Assembly: GCA_964473465.1 (NCBI GenBank)
Contig: CAYYPE010000005.1
Location: 1-64,000, forward strand
Source of the DNA: CALHRB01 sp964473465
Lineage (GTDB): Bacteria > Bacteroidota > Ignavibacteria > Kapaibacteriales > UBA2268
DNA: 64,000 nucleotides
Direction: 5' to 3'
Shown: positions 9,393 through 18,793 of the stretch, piece after piece
Layout: the number at the start of each line of letters is the position of its first letter
How positions within the stretch are numbered: the first letter of the stretch is position 1
Made by a program: the position numbers and the translations under genes
The notes under the pieces: model-generated
Told to the model about the DNA's origin: nothing
What the model saw: only the letters and a program-made list of their open reading frames with translations
The model's database searches: none

Positions 9393-12300
9393 ATGTTAGC
9401 AAATATTTTCTTTTGTTTTATTTTTAAATCCGATATAGTCGTTAATTTTATTCAAATTATAGTTATTTTATTACTTTATCTTTATTCAGAAAATCTTTTA
9501 GCTGAAGAATACACCTTTCAGCAGCTGATGGACAGCACTAATTTCTATCAGGAAAAGCAGGATTTCCATACTGGACTTGAATGGGCGTTTCGTGCGGAAG
9601 CAAAAGCAAAAGAGCAGTTCGGGGAAAAAGATACGAATTATGTGGTATCACTTCAATTGATTGAACAATGTTACTATTATATGGGCAGTGCTGAAAAAGC
9701 ATTAGGATATAGCCAAAGAATAAAAATGATTACGACTGAAATAATTGGAAAGGATAACCCTAAATATGCAGAAGTGGTTTTAAATCTGGGTTTTCTTTAT
9801 AACTCATTAGCTCGGTATTCAGAAGCCGAACCATTATATGTCGAAGCCTTAGAGATTTTTAGGAGATTATTCAAGGACGACCATCCTTCTTTAGCAAATT
9901 CCATAAATAATATTGCAAGCTTTTACTATGGACAAGGCCGTTTTGTTGAAGCTGAGCCATTATTAATAGAAGCCTTAGAGATGAGGAGACGTTTATTCAA
10001 GGGCGATCATCCCGATTTAGTAACGTCAATAAATAACATGGCAGCGTTTTACAATACTCTGAGTAGATATACCGAAGCCGAGCCGTTATACAAAGAAGCC
10101 CTCGAGATGAGGAGACGTTTATTTAAGGGCGATCATCCNNNNNNNNNNNNNNNNNNNNNNNNNNNNNNNNNNNNNNNNNNNNNNNNNNNNNNNNNNNNNN
10201 NNNNNNNNNNNNNNNNNNNNNNNNNNNNNNNNNNNNNNCGTTATACAAAGAAGCCCTCGAGATGAGGAGACGTTTATTTAAGGGCGATCATCCTGCGTTA
10301 GCAATGTCGATCAATAGCTTGGCAGCGTTTTACAATACTCTGGGTAGATATACCGAAGCCGAGCCGTTATACAAAGAAGCCCTCGAGATGAGGAGACGTT
10401 TATTTAAGGGCGATCATCCCGATTTAGCAATGTCAATCAATAGCATGGCTTTTTTTTACTATTATACACTTGGCAAATATGCCGAAGCCGAGCCGTTGTA
10501 CAAAGAAGCCTTATCAATGTATCAAAGATTATTTAAAGGCGACCATCCTTCTTTAGCAAATTCCATGATTAACATGGCTTGGTTTTACAATGAACAGGGT
10601 CGCTATGCCGAAGCCGAGCCACTATATAAAGAAGCCTTATCAATGTATCAACGATTATTCAAAGGCGACCATCCTTCTTTAGCAAATTCCATAAGTAACA
10701 TGGCTTGGTTTTACAATGAACAGGGTCGCTATGCCGAAGCCGAGCCATTATACAGAGAAGCCCTCGAGATGAGCAGACGTCTATTCAAGGGTGACCATCA
10801 TGATTTAGCAAATTCCATTGGCAACATGGCTAGGTTTTACGATGCTCAGTCTCGCTATGCAGAAGCGGAGCCTTTATATCTTGAAGCACTACAAATTTAC
10901 ACTAAAGTTCTCGAAAATTACTTTCCTTCTCTCAGCGAAAAAGAAAAACAACAGTTCTGGAATACTATTAGGCATAATTTCGCAAGATTTAACATTTTCG
11001 CAATCAAAAGAGCAAATGAAAATCCTTCGATCTTATGTAAGATGTATGATAATCAACTTTTAACAAAAGGCTTGCTTTTTAATTCAGCAGTCAAAATAAA
11101 AACAAGGATAAGCAATTCTGGAGATACCAGTCTTATCAAGTTATACAATCGTTGGACAGATACAAGAGAATTGCTTGTTAAACTATACAAAAAGTCAGAA
11201 AGCGAATTGAAAAATCAGAAAATAAACAGGGATTCAATCGAACAATATGCCAATTCATTGGAAAAAGAAATATCATTAAAATCAGAAAATTATAAACAAA
11301 GTTACGAAAAGAAAAAAGTTAGCTGGAAAGCAATACAAACACTTTTAAAACCCGATGAAGCAGCATTAGAAGTAATCAGGATAAGATATTATGATAAATT
11401 TCGGTCAATAGACTCAGTATATTATGCATGTTTAATAGTAAACGAGCAAACAGAAGAAAATCCTGAACTGGTTTTGCTCGAGGACGGGAAAAAACTTGAG
11501 GGTGAATACTATCAATCTTATCGAGAAGCAATCAAGAAAAAACAAAAAGATATAAAATCATATAATCGTTACTGGAGCAAGTTGGAGGAAAAATTAAAGG
11601 GATACAAGAAAATATATTTTTCAGCCGATGGAGTATATAACAAAATCAATCCTTCAACCCTAATGATGCCCGATGGGAAATACTTGCTGGACATACAGGA
11701 TATACAGCAGATAAACAGCACCAAGGACATATTATTAGGATATTATCAAAAGAAAGAAGAAAGCAATATGTATAATAGTGCTGTATTGGTAGGCAATCCA
11801 AATTTTGCGTTATCTGAGGAACAAGTAAAAAATATAAGTAAGACGATCAGGGGGGAAGCAAGAGAAGAAGGAACAACAAAACCAACGACAATAGAGAGAG
11901 GAATAACATTAAAAAGATTGCCGGGAACAGAGAAGGAGATCAAGGAAATAGAGAAATTCTTAAGAAGTAAGAAATGGGAGGTAAAGAGTTATCTGGATGA
12001 TATGGCAGTCAAGGGTGCAGTAAAGTCGGCAAATAGTCCAAGAGTATTGCATATAGCAACGCATGGATTATTCTCAGAAGATATAGAAAAGAGCGGGAAA
12101 GAAGTATTTGGATTTGAGGAGAAGAAGTTAAGTGAAAACCCATTGTTACGTTCGGGACTATTTTTTTCAGGAGCGGAGAATAATATAAATAAAATTGGGG
12201 AGAGAGAAAATCAAGAAGACAGCGGAATATTGACAGCATACGAGGCAATGAATTTAAATTTAGACCGGACAGAGCTTGTAGTATTGAGTGCCTGCGAGAC

Positions 12301-12556
12301 AGGATTAGGAGACATAAGGAATGGTGAAGGAGTATTTGGCCTCAGGCGGGCATTTCAGCAGGCAGGGGCAAAATCATTGATAATGTCTCTTTGGACGGTA
12401 AGCGACGAAGCTACTCAGGAATTAATGAGCAAATTTTACAAGAACTGGGTCGAGGGAATGAGTAAACGAGAATCATTCAAAAAAGCCCAGCAGGAAGTTC
12501 GCAGTAAATATCCCGCCCCATACTTCTGGGGTGCCTTTGTGATGGTAGGAGAGTAG
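9393..12556 (+). CDS. TPR-CHAT protein (tetratricopeptide array plus caspase-like CHAT domain), interrupted by an assembly gap
   Basis: One gene is split here by 100 Ns. The N-terminus carries a long hydrophobic segment ending in NLLAEE that looks like a signal peptide or anchor. An array of 42-residue TPR (kinesin light chain/TPR_10 type) units follows, with near-identical DNA. Next comes a helical region, and then a C-terminal CHAT domain with the catalytic dyad His (HIATHG, codon 12062-12064) and Cys (SACETG, codon 12293-12295), ending in YFWGAFVMVGE. Family knowledge: CHAT domains are caspase-clan peptidases; TPR-CHAT proteins include the Craspase protease. No CRISPR effector is nearby, so that role is not implied. 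The frames left and right of the gap differ, which is explained by the arbitrary gap length and not by a real frameshift. It stands alone between tRNA-Lys and a convergent acr3. Confidence 0.88.
9765..10915 (+). repeat. Tandem 126-bp direct repeats encoding TPR units
   Basis: The Asp codon of the D-H-P motif recurs at 9879, 10005, 10131, (gap), 10286, 10412, 10541, 10667 and 10793: a 126-bp period, with one 129-bp unit around 10450 that has an extra aromatic codon. Several units are almost identical in DNA (for example the CTCGAGATGAGGAGACG block), which points to recent expansion or gene conversion and explains why assembly failed here. Confidence 0.93.
10139..10238. other. Assembly gap of 100 Ns
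   Basis: Exactly 100 Ns inside the TPR repeat array. The flanks join in frame only if the true gap is 71 bp plus a multiple of 126 bp: the D-H-P codons on either side are 155 bp apart with the Ns, and one repeat is 126 bp. The stated length is therefore a placeholder. Confidence 0.97.
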
Positions 12557-12582
12557 AAAAATAATTCTTTTTTCCAAAATCT

Positions 12583-13665
12583 TTATGGACAAAGATCAGG
12601 AGAGCTGATATTACCCTTATCAGGAACTGTAAAATATTTCTTCTGAAACCACAAAGCAACATTTACTAATGCTATTAAAACCGGAACTTCGACAAGAGGT
12701 CCGATAACTGCTGCGAATGCTTCTCCCGAATTAATACCAAACACTGCAACTGCAACGGCTATCGCCAATTCAAAGTTATTCGATGCAGCAGTGAAAGATA
12801 GTGTAGCTGTTTTTGAATAATCGGCTCCAATTTTTTTTCCCATTAAGAAGGATACAAGGAACATAATGATAAAATACAAAAGTAAAGGAATCGCAATTCT
12901 CACAACGTCAAGAGGAATTTTTACAATATATTCTCCCTTCAGTGAAAACATAACAACAATGGTAAATAATAATGCAATGAGAGTGATAGGACTGATTTTT
13001 GGAATGAATTCTTTATGATACCATTCCTTACTTTTGAGCTTTATTAGAGTGAATCTTGTAATAATTCCGGCAATAAATGGTATTCCCAGATAAATTAATA
13101 CGCTTTCGGCTATCTGCCCGATTGTTATGTCAACTTTAAAGCCTTGAAGTCCAAGCCATGCTGGTAGTATTGTAATAAATACGTAAGCATAAACTGAGAA
13201 GAAAAGAACCTGAAAAACAGAATTAAATGCAACTAACCCGGCAGCATATTCTGTATCACCTTTTGCCAGTTCATTCCAAACGATAACCATTGCGATACAT
13301 CGGGCAAGACCTATTAATATAAGACCAGCCATATAGTGTGGATAGTCCTGAAGAAATACAACCGCTAAAAAGAACATAAGAATTGGACCAATTATCCAGT
13401 TTTGAACCAAAGAGAGAATAAGAACTTTTGTATTTTTAAAAACATCTGCAAGTTCTTCATACCTGACTTTTGCCAATGGTGGATACATCATTAATATCAA
13501 TCCTATTGCTATTGGCCAGTTTGTAGTCCCAGAACTCATAGAATCCCAAAAATCGGCAATTTGAGGGAAGAAATGACCGCTAAGGACTCCTAAAGCCATT
13601 GCAAGAAAAATCCATAAAGTTAAATATCTATCGAGAAAGCTTAATTGTTTTGTAAGTTTTGACAT
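12583..13665 (-). CDS. acr3: ACR3-family arsenite efflux permease
   Basis: About 360 residues with ten predicted membrane helices. The hallmark LIGLARCIAMVIVWN contains the conserved Cys of the Acr3 family, and LTFTAASNNFELAIAVAV is the second discontinuous-helix motif. Family knowledge: it exports arsenite (As(OH)3), sometimes antimonite, from the cytoplasm by exchange with protons. Start: the ATG at 13665 (MSKLTKQL) has AAGGAA just upstream; a possible start at 13704 would add 13 polar residues. No ArsR repressor or ArsC reductase gene is adjacent, so its regulation is not visible here. Confidence 0.9.
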   Translation of the reverse strand: MSKLTKQLSFLDRYLTLWIFLAMALGVLSGHFFPQIADFWDSMSSGTTNWPIAIGLILMMYPPLAKVRYEELADVFKNTKVLILSLVQNWIIGPILMFFLAVVFLQDYPHYMAGLILIGLARCIAMVIVWNELAKGDTEYAAGLVAFNSVFQVLFFSVYAYVFITILPAWLGLQGFKVDITIGQIAESVLIYLGIPFIAGIITRFTLIKLKSKEWYHKEFIPKISPITLIALLFTIVVMFSLKGEYIVKIPLDVVRIAIPLLLYFIIMFLVSFLMGKKIGADYSKTATLSFTAASNNFELAIAVAVAVFGINSGEAFAAVIGPLVEVPVLIALVNVALWFQKKYFTVPDKGNISSPDLCP

Positions 13666-13791
13666 ATAATTTCCTTTTTGTTCATGCATCAAATTATTAT
13701 GCAAAAAATTTAATAATAATAAAATATTAATTTCAATTTTTATTTAATTTATAAAAGCAGTTGTTTTTAAAAAATTAAATGGATAAATATT

Positions 13792-14070
13792 TTACTTCAA
13801 GAGCTTTAATTCCTTGTCAATAGCAGATTCAAGAGATTTTTGAGCGACTTTTCCGAATAAAGTTAATTCGATATCTACTTCAATTAAGTAGTCCCTAAGC
13901 GAAATTGTTCCTTTTCCAAGTTTGGACTGCACATGGAGTGTGTTTTCAATCCAGATAGCTGAATCCAATAATGAGTTCAAAGCAGGGTTTGTTAATAAGT
14001 TGTTGCTTATATATTGCTTCATTTCCGAAGCAGTAGATTGAGTCTGAAATTTTTTTTGTATTCTTGACAT
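13792..14070 (-). CDS. Polyhydroxyalkanoic-acid-system-like small protein
   Basis: 92 residues, soluble. The pattern of an N-terminal helix, a central short-strand region (LHVQSKLGKGTISLRDYLIEVDIELTL shape) and a C-terminal helix ending in a Leu/Lys-rich tail fits the PHA_gran_rgn family, small proteins first noted beside polyhydroxyalkanoate genes. No PHA synthase or phasin is next to it, so the name should be read as a family label only. It is divergent from the following + strand gene and 127 bp upstream of acr3 on the same strand. Confidence 0.6.
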   Translation of the reverse strand: MSRIQKKFQTQSTASEMKQYISNNLLTNPALNSLLDSAIWIENTLHVQSKLGKGTISLRDYLIEVDIELTLFGKVAQKSLESAIDKELKLLK

Positions 14071-14197
14071 TTTTTAACCTTAATAAATTTTCAATAAGTT
14101 AACTTTGTGATTTGTTGAATTAAAAATTATTTAGACTTAATAATAAGAATTTATATTTTAAATAAAACTTAAATTATTGCTAAACGTAATAATTATT

Positions 14198-15499
14198 ATG
14201 TTAAAAAAATTATGGTCATATTGTCGCTATATTTTAAACTTAAGGATATTATTAATAATTCTAATTTACTTTTCTTTTGCTTGCACAAGTTCAACAAGAC
14301 ACATAAAACCTACAAAACAGGAAAAGAAAATTGAATACTTTAACAATTTAGAAGCTTTACAATCTTTTGATTTCGATAATATCAAAAGCCAGAGAATGGA
14401 TTTTTTTGAAAGTTCGTTATTAAATTCAATAAAATACATAAGTGATTTTAAACTTTCAAGTGCCGAAAATTCTTTAAAAGTATTATTAAATAATTTGTCT
14501 GACAGCACTAAGAGATTCATTGTTAAGAAATTACTTGTTGATTTATTTTTTTTTAAAAATGACTGGGAGAGCATCGTCAACTTAGACACACTTTATCAAG
14601 TTAATCTCAATGAAGAAAATCCTTTGGAACTGGTAGAAGCATTTTCAAAATTAGAACCTGAAGTTATTAGATTTTATTCTGATTCTGCAATTGTGAAATA
14701 TGACAAAAGCCATTCGGGAACACCGATATTGGAAGTAAAAGTTAATGGGATGGTAAGGCACTTTTGGTTCGATACGGGAGCAAATTATACTGTGATTGCT
14801 TCAGACGTTGCCCGTGAAGGGAACATTAAACCAATTAAATTGAAAACGAGTAAGGCATTAACTGCGACATCTGTTCAAATTAATGTTCTTCCGACAGTAT
14901 TAAATGAGTTTAGAATTGGCAATTTAGAAATATTAAACCACCCTGCAATTATTGCCGATGAGTCTGATTTAAGATTAAGGCTGTTTGGTTCAAACAGAAT
15001 TACAAAAGTTGATGGGATAATTGGATGGAAAGCTATTCAGAAAATGGATGTTACTTTTGATGATATCTCTTCGCAAGCTATTATAAGGAAACCAAAAAAT
15101 GATACAACTGCAGAAAGAAATCTATTCTGGCTTGGGATCCCCTTTTTAAAAATTTATACTGAGGACAATATCCCCCTAATTTTCGGATTAGACACTGGTT
15201 CCGAAAAAAGCACAATTACTTCAAACATTTTTAAGAAAGTAAATTATGAGGATATATATAGCCTTACCAAAAAAATTAGTTCAGCGGGGGGTTGGACATT
15301 TTCAGAATCTAAAAATGTTTCCCGTCTCACAGTCAGAATTGATAATAAGAATATAGATTTTACGGACATAGGAACAACATTCACACATCAAAAACTTTTC
15401 ATTAAGCTTGATGGAATTATCGGAAGTGATGTTTTACATAAAAACAACATAAGAATTGATATTCTAAATGGAAGGTTTAAAATAATTAGTAAAAATTAG
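14198..15499 (+). CDS. Lipoprotein with two retropepsin-like aspartyl protease domains
   Basis: About 433 residues. The signal peptide ends in SFAC (lipobox). After a helical N-terminal region come two retropepsin-like units: the first has FDTGAN (about residue 193) followed by a hydrophobic IIGWKAI flap-end motif, the second has LDTGSE (about residue 329) followed by DGIIGSDVL. Family knowledge: retroviral-type aspartyl proteases dimerise to bring two D-T-G loops together, and here both loops are in one chain, so it could act as a monomer like pepsin. The ATG at 14198 was preferred over a TTG at 14177 because it begins a normal signal peptide with Lys-Lys. It converges with comB with 1 bp between stops. 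Confidence 0.8.
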   Translation: MLKKLWSYCRYILNLRILLIILIYFSFACTSSTRHIKPTKQEKKIEYFNNLEALQSFDFDNIKSQRMDFFESSLLNSIKYISDFKLSSAENSLKVLLNNLSDSTKRFIVKKLLVDLFFFKNDWESIVNLDTLYQVNLNEENPLELVEAFSKLEPEVIRFYSDSAIVKYDKSHSGTPILEVKVNGMVRHFWFDTGANYTVIASDVAREGNIKPIKLKTSKALTATSVQINVLPTVLNEFRIGNLEILNHPAIIADESDLRLRLFGSNRITKVDGIIGWKAIQKMDVTFDDISSQAIIRKPKNDTTAERNLFWLGIPFLKIYTEDNIPLIFGLDTGSEKSTITSNIFKKVNYEDIYSLTKKISSAGGWTFSESKNVSRLTVRIDNKNIDFTDIGTTFTHQKLFIKLDGIIGSDVLHKNNIRIDILNGRFKIISKN

Positions 15500-15500
15500 G

Positions 15501-16262
15501 CTATAATCTGATTGCAAAAAGCCCCATTTGTGCATTATAAGTATGAATTACAGGAACAACAGGGCATTTGTTAAGTTCAAGACAGAAATCAATATCATCA
15601 CCTAAGCCTATAGATTTTAGAAAACTTGGATGCTCCTTAGTTTTCAAGAAATCCTTAAGATTTTCAGAAAATTGAAGATAAAGGCTCTTTGCAGCGTGCG
15701 AGGCATCAGATAATTCTAAATCTGATCTCAATTGAATTAATTTATATATAAAGAAACCAGCGCATAGAGTGTCTTCATAAGAAAACTGACCGTGGCTACC
15801 TGCACAAAGAAATTGAATGCTGACTTCATTTGATACATCCTGCAACAATAATTTGTCAATGTAATTTATAACTGAATCGCTATTAACAAAAGAGCCAATA
15901 ATTTTTATTCTGGCTTTTTTAGCCTTTTGATAGAGTTTTGTTCCATTTGTTGTAGTTAAAATTATAGTTTTACCTTTAATTGTATCTGTATTAAATTCCA
16001 GCGGGGAATTACCGAGTTCAAATCCAGCTGGTTTTACTCCGTTACGTTCTCCGGCAAGTAAACGGGTTTCACGACTTAATTTTGAGTATAATTCAACAGC
16101 TTTTTCTGTCGACTCAACTGGAATAATTTCCTTTGCATTATGAAGTAAAGCATTTGCAATAGTCGAACTTGCTCTAAGAACATCTATCATAATAACTATA
16201 GAGTTAGCAAATTGCTCTTCTTTTTCAACAAAATTTGTTGTAAAAAATGTATCTACTTTCAT
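15501..16262 (-). CDS. comB: 2-phosphosulfolactate phosphatase family protein (ComB)
   Basis: About 253 residues. Recognised by the ComB motifs MIDVLRASSTIANAL, LLAGERNG, GFELGNSPLEF, TTTNGTK and LCAGSHGQFSYEDTLCAG. Family knowledge: ComB is a Mg-dependent acid phosphatase that makes sulfolactate from phosphosulfolactate in coenzyme M-type pathways, but many bacteria that lack coenzyme M carry it, so the in vivo substrate is uncertain. No other sulfolactate gene is nearby. Start: the ATG at 16262 (MKVDTFF) is preferred to an upstream TTG at 16283. It is divergent from kdsA. Confidence 0.85.
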   Translation of the reverse strand: MKVDTFFTTNFVEKEEQFANSIVIMIDVLRASSTIANALLHNAKEIIPVESTEKAVELYSKLSRETRLLAGERNGVKPAGFELGNSPLEFNTDTIKGKTIILTTTNGTKLYQKAKKARIKIIGSFVNSDSVINYIDKLLLQDVSNEVSIQFLCAGSHGQFSYEDTLCAGFFIYKLIQLRSDLELSDASHAAKSLYLQFSENLKDFLKTKEHPSFLKSIGLGDDIDFCLELNKCPVVPVIHTYNAQMGLFAIRL

Positions 16263-16371
16263 TTCTATAAAAATAAAATTCAAAACATTTCAAAAATAAA
16301 TCTTTTTGGTAAAAGTAATAAAAATAAGGTTTATTTGTATTTTGCAAAGTTGTTTATGTTATTTTTAAAAA

Positions 16372-17154
16372 ATGAAAAAGCTTATTGTAATCGCCGGTCC
16401 TTGTGTGGTTGAATCTGCAGAATTATTGAAGATTACTGCTTTAAAACTAATTGAACTTAGTAATAGATATAATTTTGAGTTGATATTCAAATCATCTTAT
16501 AGAAAGGCAAATAGAACAAGTAGCCAGTCATTCGTGGGAATAGGAGACGAGAAGGCACTTTCGTATCTCCGAATGGTAAAAGATGAATACAAAGTTCCAG
16601 TAATCACAGACATTCACACACCTCAAGAGGCAGAAATAGCAAGGCAATATGTGGATGTTTTGCAAATTCCGGCTTTCCTCTGTCGTCAAACGGATTTGCT
16701 TCAGGCTGCTGCAAAAACAGGTTTAAAGATTAATATAAAAAAAGGTCAGTTTTTACCACCGGATAAAATCAAAGGTGCAATTGATAAAGTAACATCAGCA
16801 GGGAATAATCAGATAATGATAACTGAAAGAGGAACTTTTTTTGGTTATAATGATCTTGTGGTTGATTTTCGCTCAATACCCATTATGAAAAAATTCGGCT
16901 ACCCTGTAATTTTTGATGCAACTCACTCATTACAACAACCATCAATTGGATTAGAATCAGGCGGTAGGAAAGAATTTTTGAAAGACCTTACAAGAGCTGC
17001 TATTGCTGTTGGTGTTGATGGTATTTTCTTTGAAACACACCCCGAGCCCGAAATAGCAAAAAGTGATGCGGCTACACAGATAAAACTTGATATGGTTGAG
17101 GACTACATTAAAGAAGTTAAAATGTTATATGAATTTGTTTCCAGTCATATTTAA
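16372..17154 (+). CDS. kdsA: 3-deoxy-8-phosphooctulonate synthase (KDO-8-phosphate synthase)
   Basis: 260 residues, full length. Motifs: IAGPCVVES at the N-terminus, FKSSYRKANRTS, VITDIHTP, FLCRQTDLL, NIKKGQFL, TERGTFFGYNDLVVDFR and DATHSLQQP. It condenses phosphoenolpyruvate with arabinose-5-phosphate to give KDO-8-phosphate, the precursor of the KDO sugars of lipopolysaccharide. It heads a rightward group with a lipoprotein, lptC and tpiA. An LPS-making cell is also supported by lptC about 1.1 kb downstream. Confidence 0.95.
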   Translation: MKKLIVIAGPCVVESAELLKITALKLIELSNRYNFELIFKSSYRKANRTSSQSFVGIGDEKALSYLRMVKDEYKVPVITDIHTPQEAEIARQYVDVLQIPAFLCRQTDLLQAAAKTGLKINIKKGQFLPPDKIKGAIDKVTSAGNNQIMITERGTFFGYNDLVVDFRSIPIMKKFGYPVIFDATHSLQQPSIGLESGGRKEFLKDLTRAAIAVGVDGIFFETHPEPEIAKSDAATQIKLDMVEDYIKEVKMLYEFVSSHI

Positions 17155-17227
17155 CATTAGTGCTTAATTAATTTTTATGTCGAAAATAATCAAAGACATT
17201 GATTTTTAAATAAGAATAAGGAGTTTG

Positions 17228-18247
17228 ATGAAAAAGAATTTTTTAGAAAAAATAGCATTATTATTATTTTTCTTGTTTTTTATTTCCTGCTCAGAAAATG
17301 AGCAACCTAAGAAAACAGAGCAAAATAAACCCGGTCAAACCAATATTAATAATAAAATTGCAACTCAAACAGGGGATGCAATCCGACTCAATTTCAAATT
17401 GGTTAAAGATAAGACTTATTTTATGAAGATAAACATAAATCAAGAAATGACCCAAACAATAGATGGACAAAAACAGGCTTTAAAGCAAAAAATGGGGGTT
17501 GGTTATGCTTTCAAAGTTCTCGAAAACAAAGCTGATTCAGTTTATTCAATTGAAGTAAAATTTAGCTCTATTTATCAGGAAGTCGAAGGTCCTACTGGAA
17601 AAGTTTCCTTCGATTCAAAAAAGAAAGATAATATTGAATCGCCATTTTCTATGATTTTTCCGAAAATTATCGGCAAAAAATTGATAGCAGAATTGAAATC
17701 AAGTGGAGAAATTATCTCTGTTAAAGGAGAAAAAGAGCTTGTTGACGCTGTTCTCAAAGCTTTGGATGTTACTAACGAAACAATTAGGGAAGAATTAGGT
17801 AGATCAATCAGACAGCAATTCGGAGCAAATTCAATTAAAGATATGCTGGAACATAGCTGGGCATACCTCGGAAATCAGAGTAGAAAAATTGGGGAGAGCT
17901 GGAAACAAAGTCATTCAATTTCTGGAGGTTTACCTATTACTGTATTTAATACATGGACGCTAAATGAAGTAAACAAAGATGAAATTATCTTAGGATTAAA
18001 GAGTGCTTTGAAAACTAACGAAAAAAATCCATATACACAGAGTGGGATAATGAGAGTAAAATATGATTTGAGCGGTTCACAGGATGGTAGCTATAAACTT
18101 GATAAAAATTCTTGCTGGCTTTTGAGAGCTGAGATAAATCAAAAAATATCCGGGAAAGTTATCTTGGAAAAAAGCAAAGAAAATCCCGAAGAAAAAAACT
18201 GGCCTTTATCTGTTGTTAGTAAATATATAATTGAAGCAGTTGAATAA
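17228..18247 (+). CDS. Predicted lipoprotein, DUF6263-like
   Basis: 339 residues. A Lys-Lys N-terminus, hydrophobic core and FISC lipobox (Cys near residue 21) show export and lipidation. The mature part has a low-complexity Gln/Asn/Lys linker followed by a beta-rich domain (MTQTIDGQKQALKQKMGVGY) that resembles DUF6263 proteins of Bacteroidota; function unknown. AAGGAG is placed 4-10 bp before the ATG at 17228, which decides this start over the TTG one codon earlier. It directly abuts lptC (the lptC ATG follows the stop), so a joint envelope role is possible. Confidence 0.7.
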   Translation: MKKNFLEKIALLLFFLFFISCSENEQPKKTEQNKPGQTNINNKIATQTGDAIRLNFKLVKDKTYFMKININQEMTQTIDGQKQALKQKMGVGYAFKVLENKADSVYSIEVKFSSIYQEVEGPTGKVSFDSKKKDNIESPFSMIFPKIIGKKLIAELKSSGEIISVKGEKELVDAVLKALDVTNETIREELGRSIRQQFGANSIKDMLEHSWAYLGNQSRKIGESWKQSHSISGGLPITVFNTWTLNEVNKDEIILGLKSALKTNEKNPYTQSGIMRVKYDLSGSQDGSYKLDKNSCWLLRAEINQKISGKVILEKSKENPEEKNWPLSVVSKYIIEAVE

Positions 18248-18793
18248 ATGAAATTTAATCGAATAATTTGCTGTTTTAACATTCTTTTTGTGATTTTTTT
18301 CTTTGGTTGCAACGAAAGTTCAACTTATAAGAATTATGTCAAAGAAAATCAGTCCGAAATCAAACCTGATCAATCAGGGACCAACATTGAGGTAGCTTTT
18401 ATGGACTCTTCAAAGGTCAAGGCAATATTAAGAGCAGATAATTCAAGAATTTATCAGGATAGATTCGAAACTTTTCTGGATAATAATATTAAGGTGGAGT
18501 TCTTCTCGAAAGATGGACTCAATAGGGTTAGTTTATTAAAGGCTGATAGTGCAAAAATAGACGACAAAACAAAAAATATGACTGCCTGGGGAAAAGTTGT
18601 TGTCATTGCTGATAGTTCAGGAACAGTTATTGAGACTTCATTGCTTATGTGGGATAATGGCAGTCAAAAATTATATTCAACTGAATTCGTAACTATAACT
18701 TCCCCAAACGAAAAGATTCAGGGATATGGTTTTGAATCAGATCAAAATTTGACTAATTACAAAATATTCAAAGTTAGCGGAGTTAAAAAGTGA
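18248..18793 (+). CDS. lptC: LPS export system protein LptC
   Basis: 181 residues. LptC signature: repeated beta strands with KAILRADNSRIYQDR, LLKADSAKIDDKTKNMTAWGKVVV and a C-terminal LYSTEFVTITSPNEKIQGYGFESD. The protein links the inner-membrane LptBFG transporter to LptA in the periplasmic LPS bridge. The N-terminus has a lipobox-like end (FFFGC, Cys near residue 21), so it may be lipid-anchored and not carried by a transmembrane helix as in E. coli. It starts at the base after the previous stop and overlaps tpiA by 4 bp (GTGA), indicating one transcript. Confidence 0.88.
   Translation: MKFNRIICCFNILFVIFFFGCNESSTYKNYVKENQSEIKPDQSGTNIEVAFMDSSKVKAILRADNSRIYQDRFETFLDNNIKVEFFSKDGLNRVSLLKADSAKIDDKTKNMTAWGKVVVIADSSGTVIETSLLMWDNGSQKLYSTEFVTITSPNEKIQGYGFESDQNLTNYKIFKVSGVKK

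Noticed and set aside
10262..10265. Separate start for a second gene at the ATG after the gap
   Set aside because: The ATG is the Met codon inside the repeated L-E-M-R-R-R block and the frame is open upstream to the Ns; it is not a new start.
9765..10915. Regular direct repeats that could suggest a CRISPR array or minisatellite
   Set aside because: The period is 126 bp, the repeat is translated without stops, and each unit spells a TPR motif; there are no spacers of unrelated sequence and no cas genes.
9393..12556. Naming the TPR-CHAT protein a Craspase component
   Set aside because: There is no gRAMP/Cas7-11 effector or CRISPR array in the window, and this protein has an export-type N-terminus.
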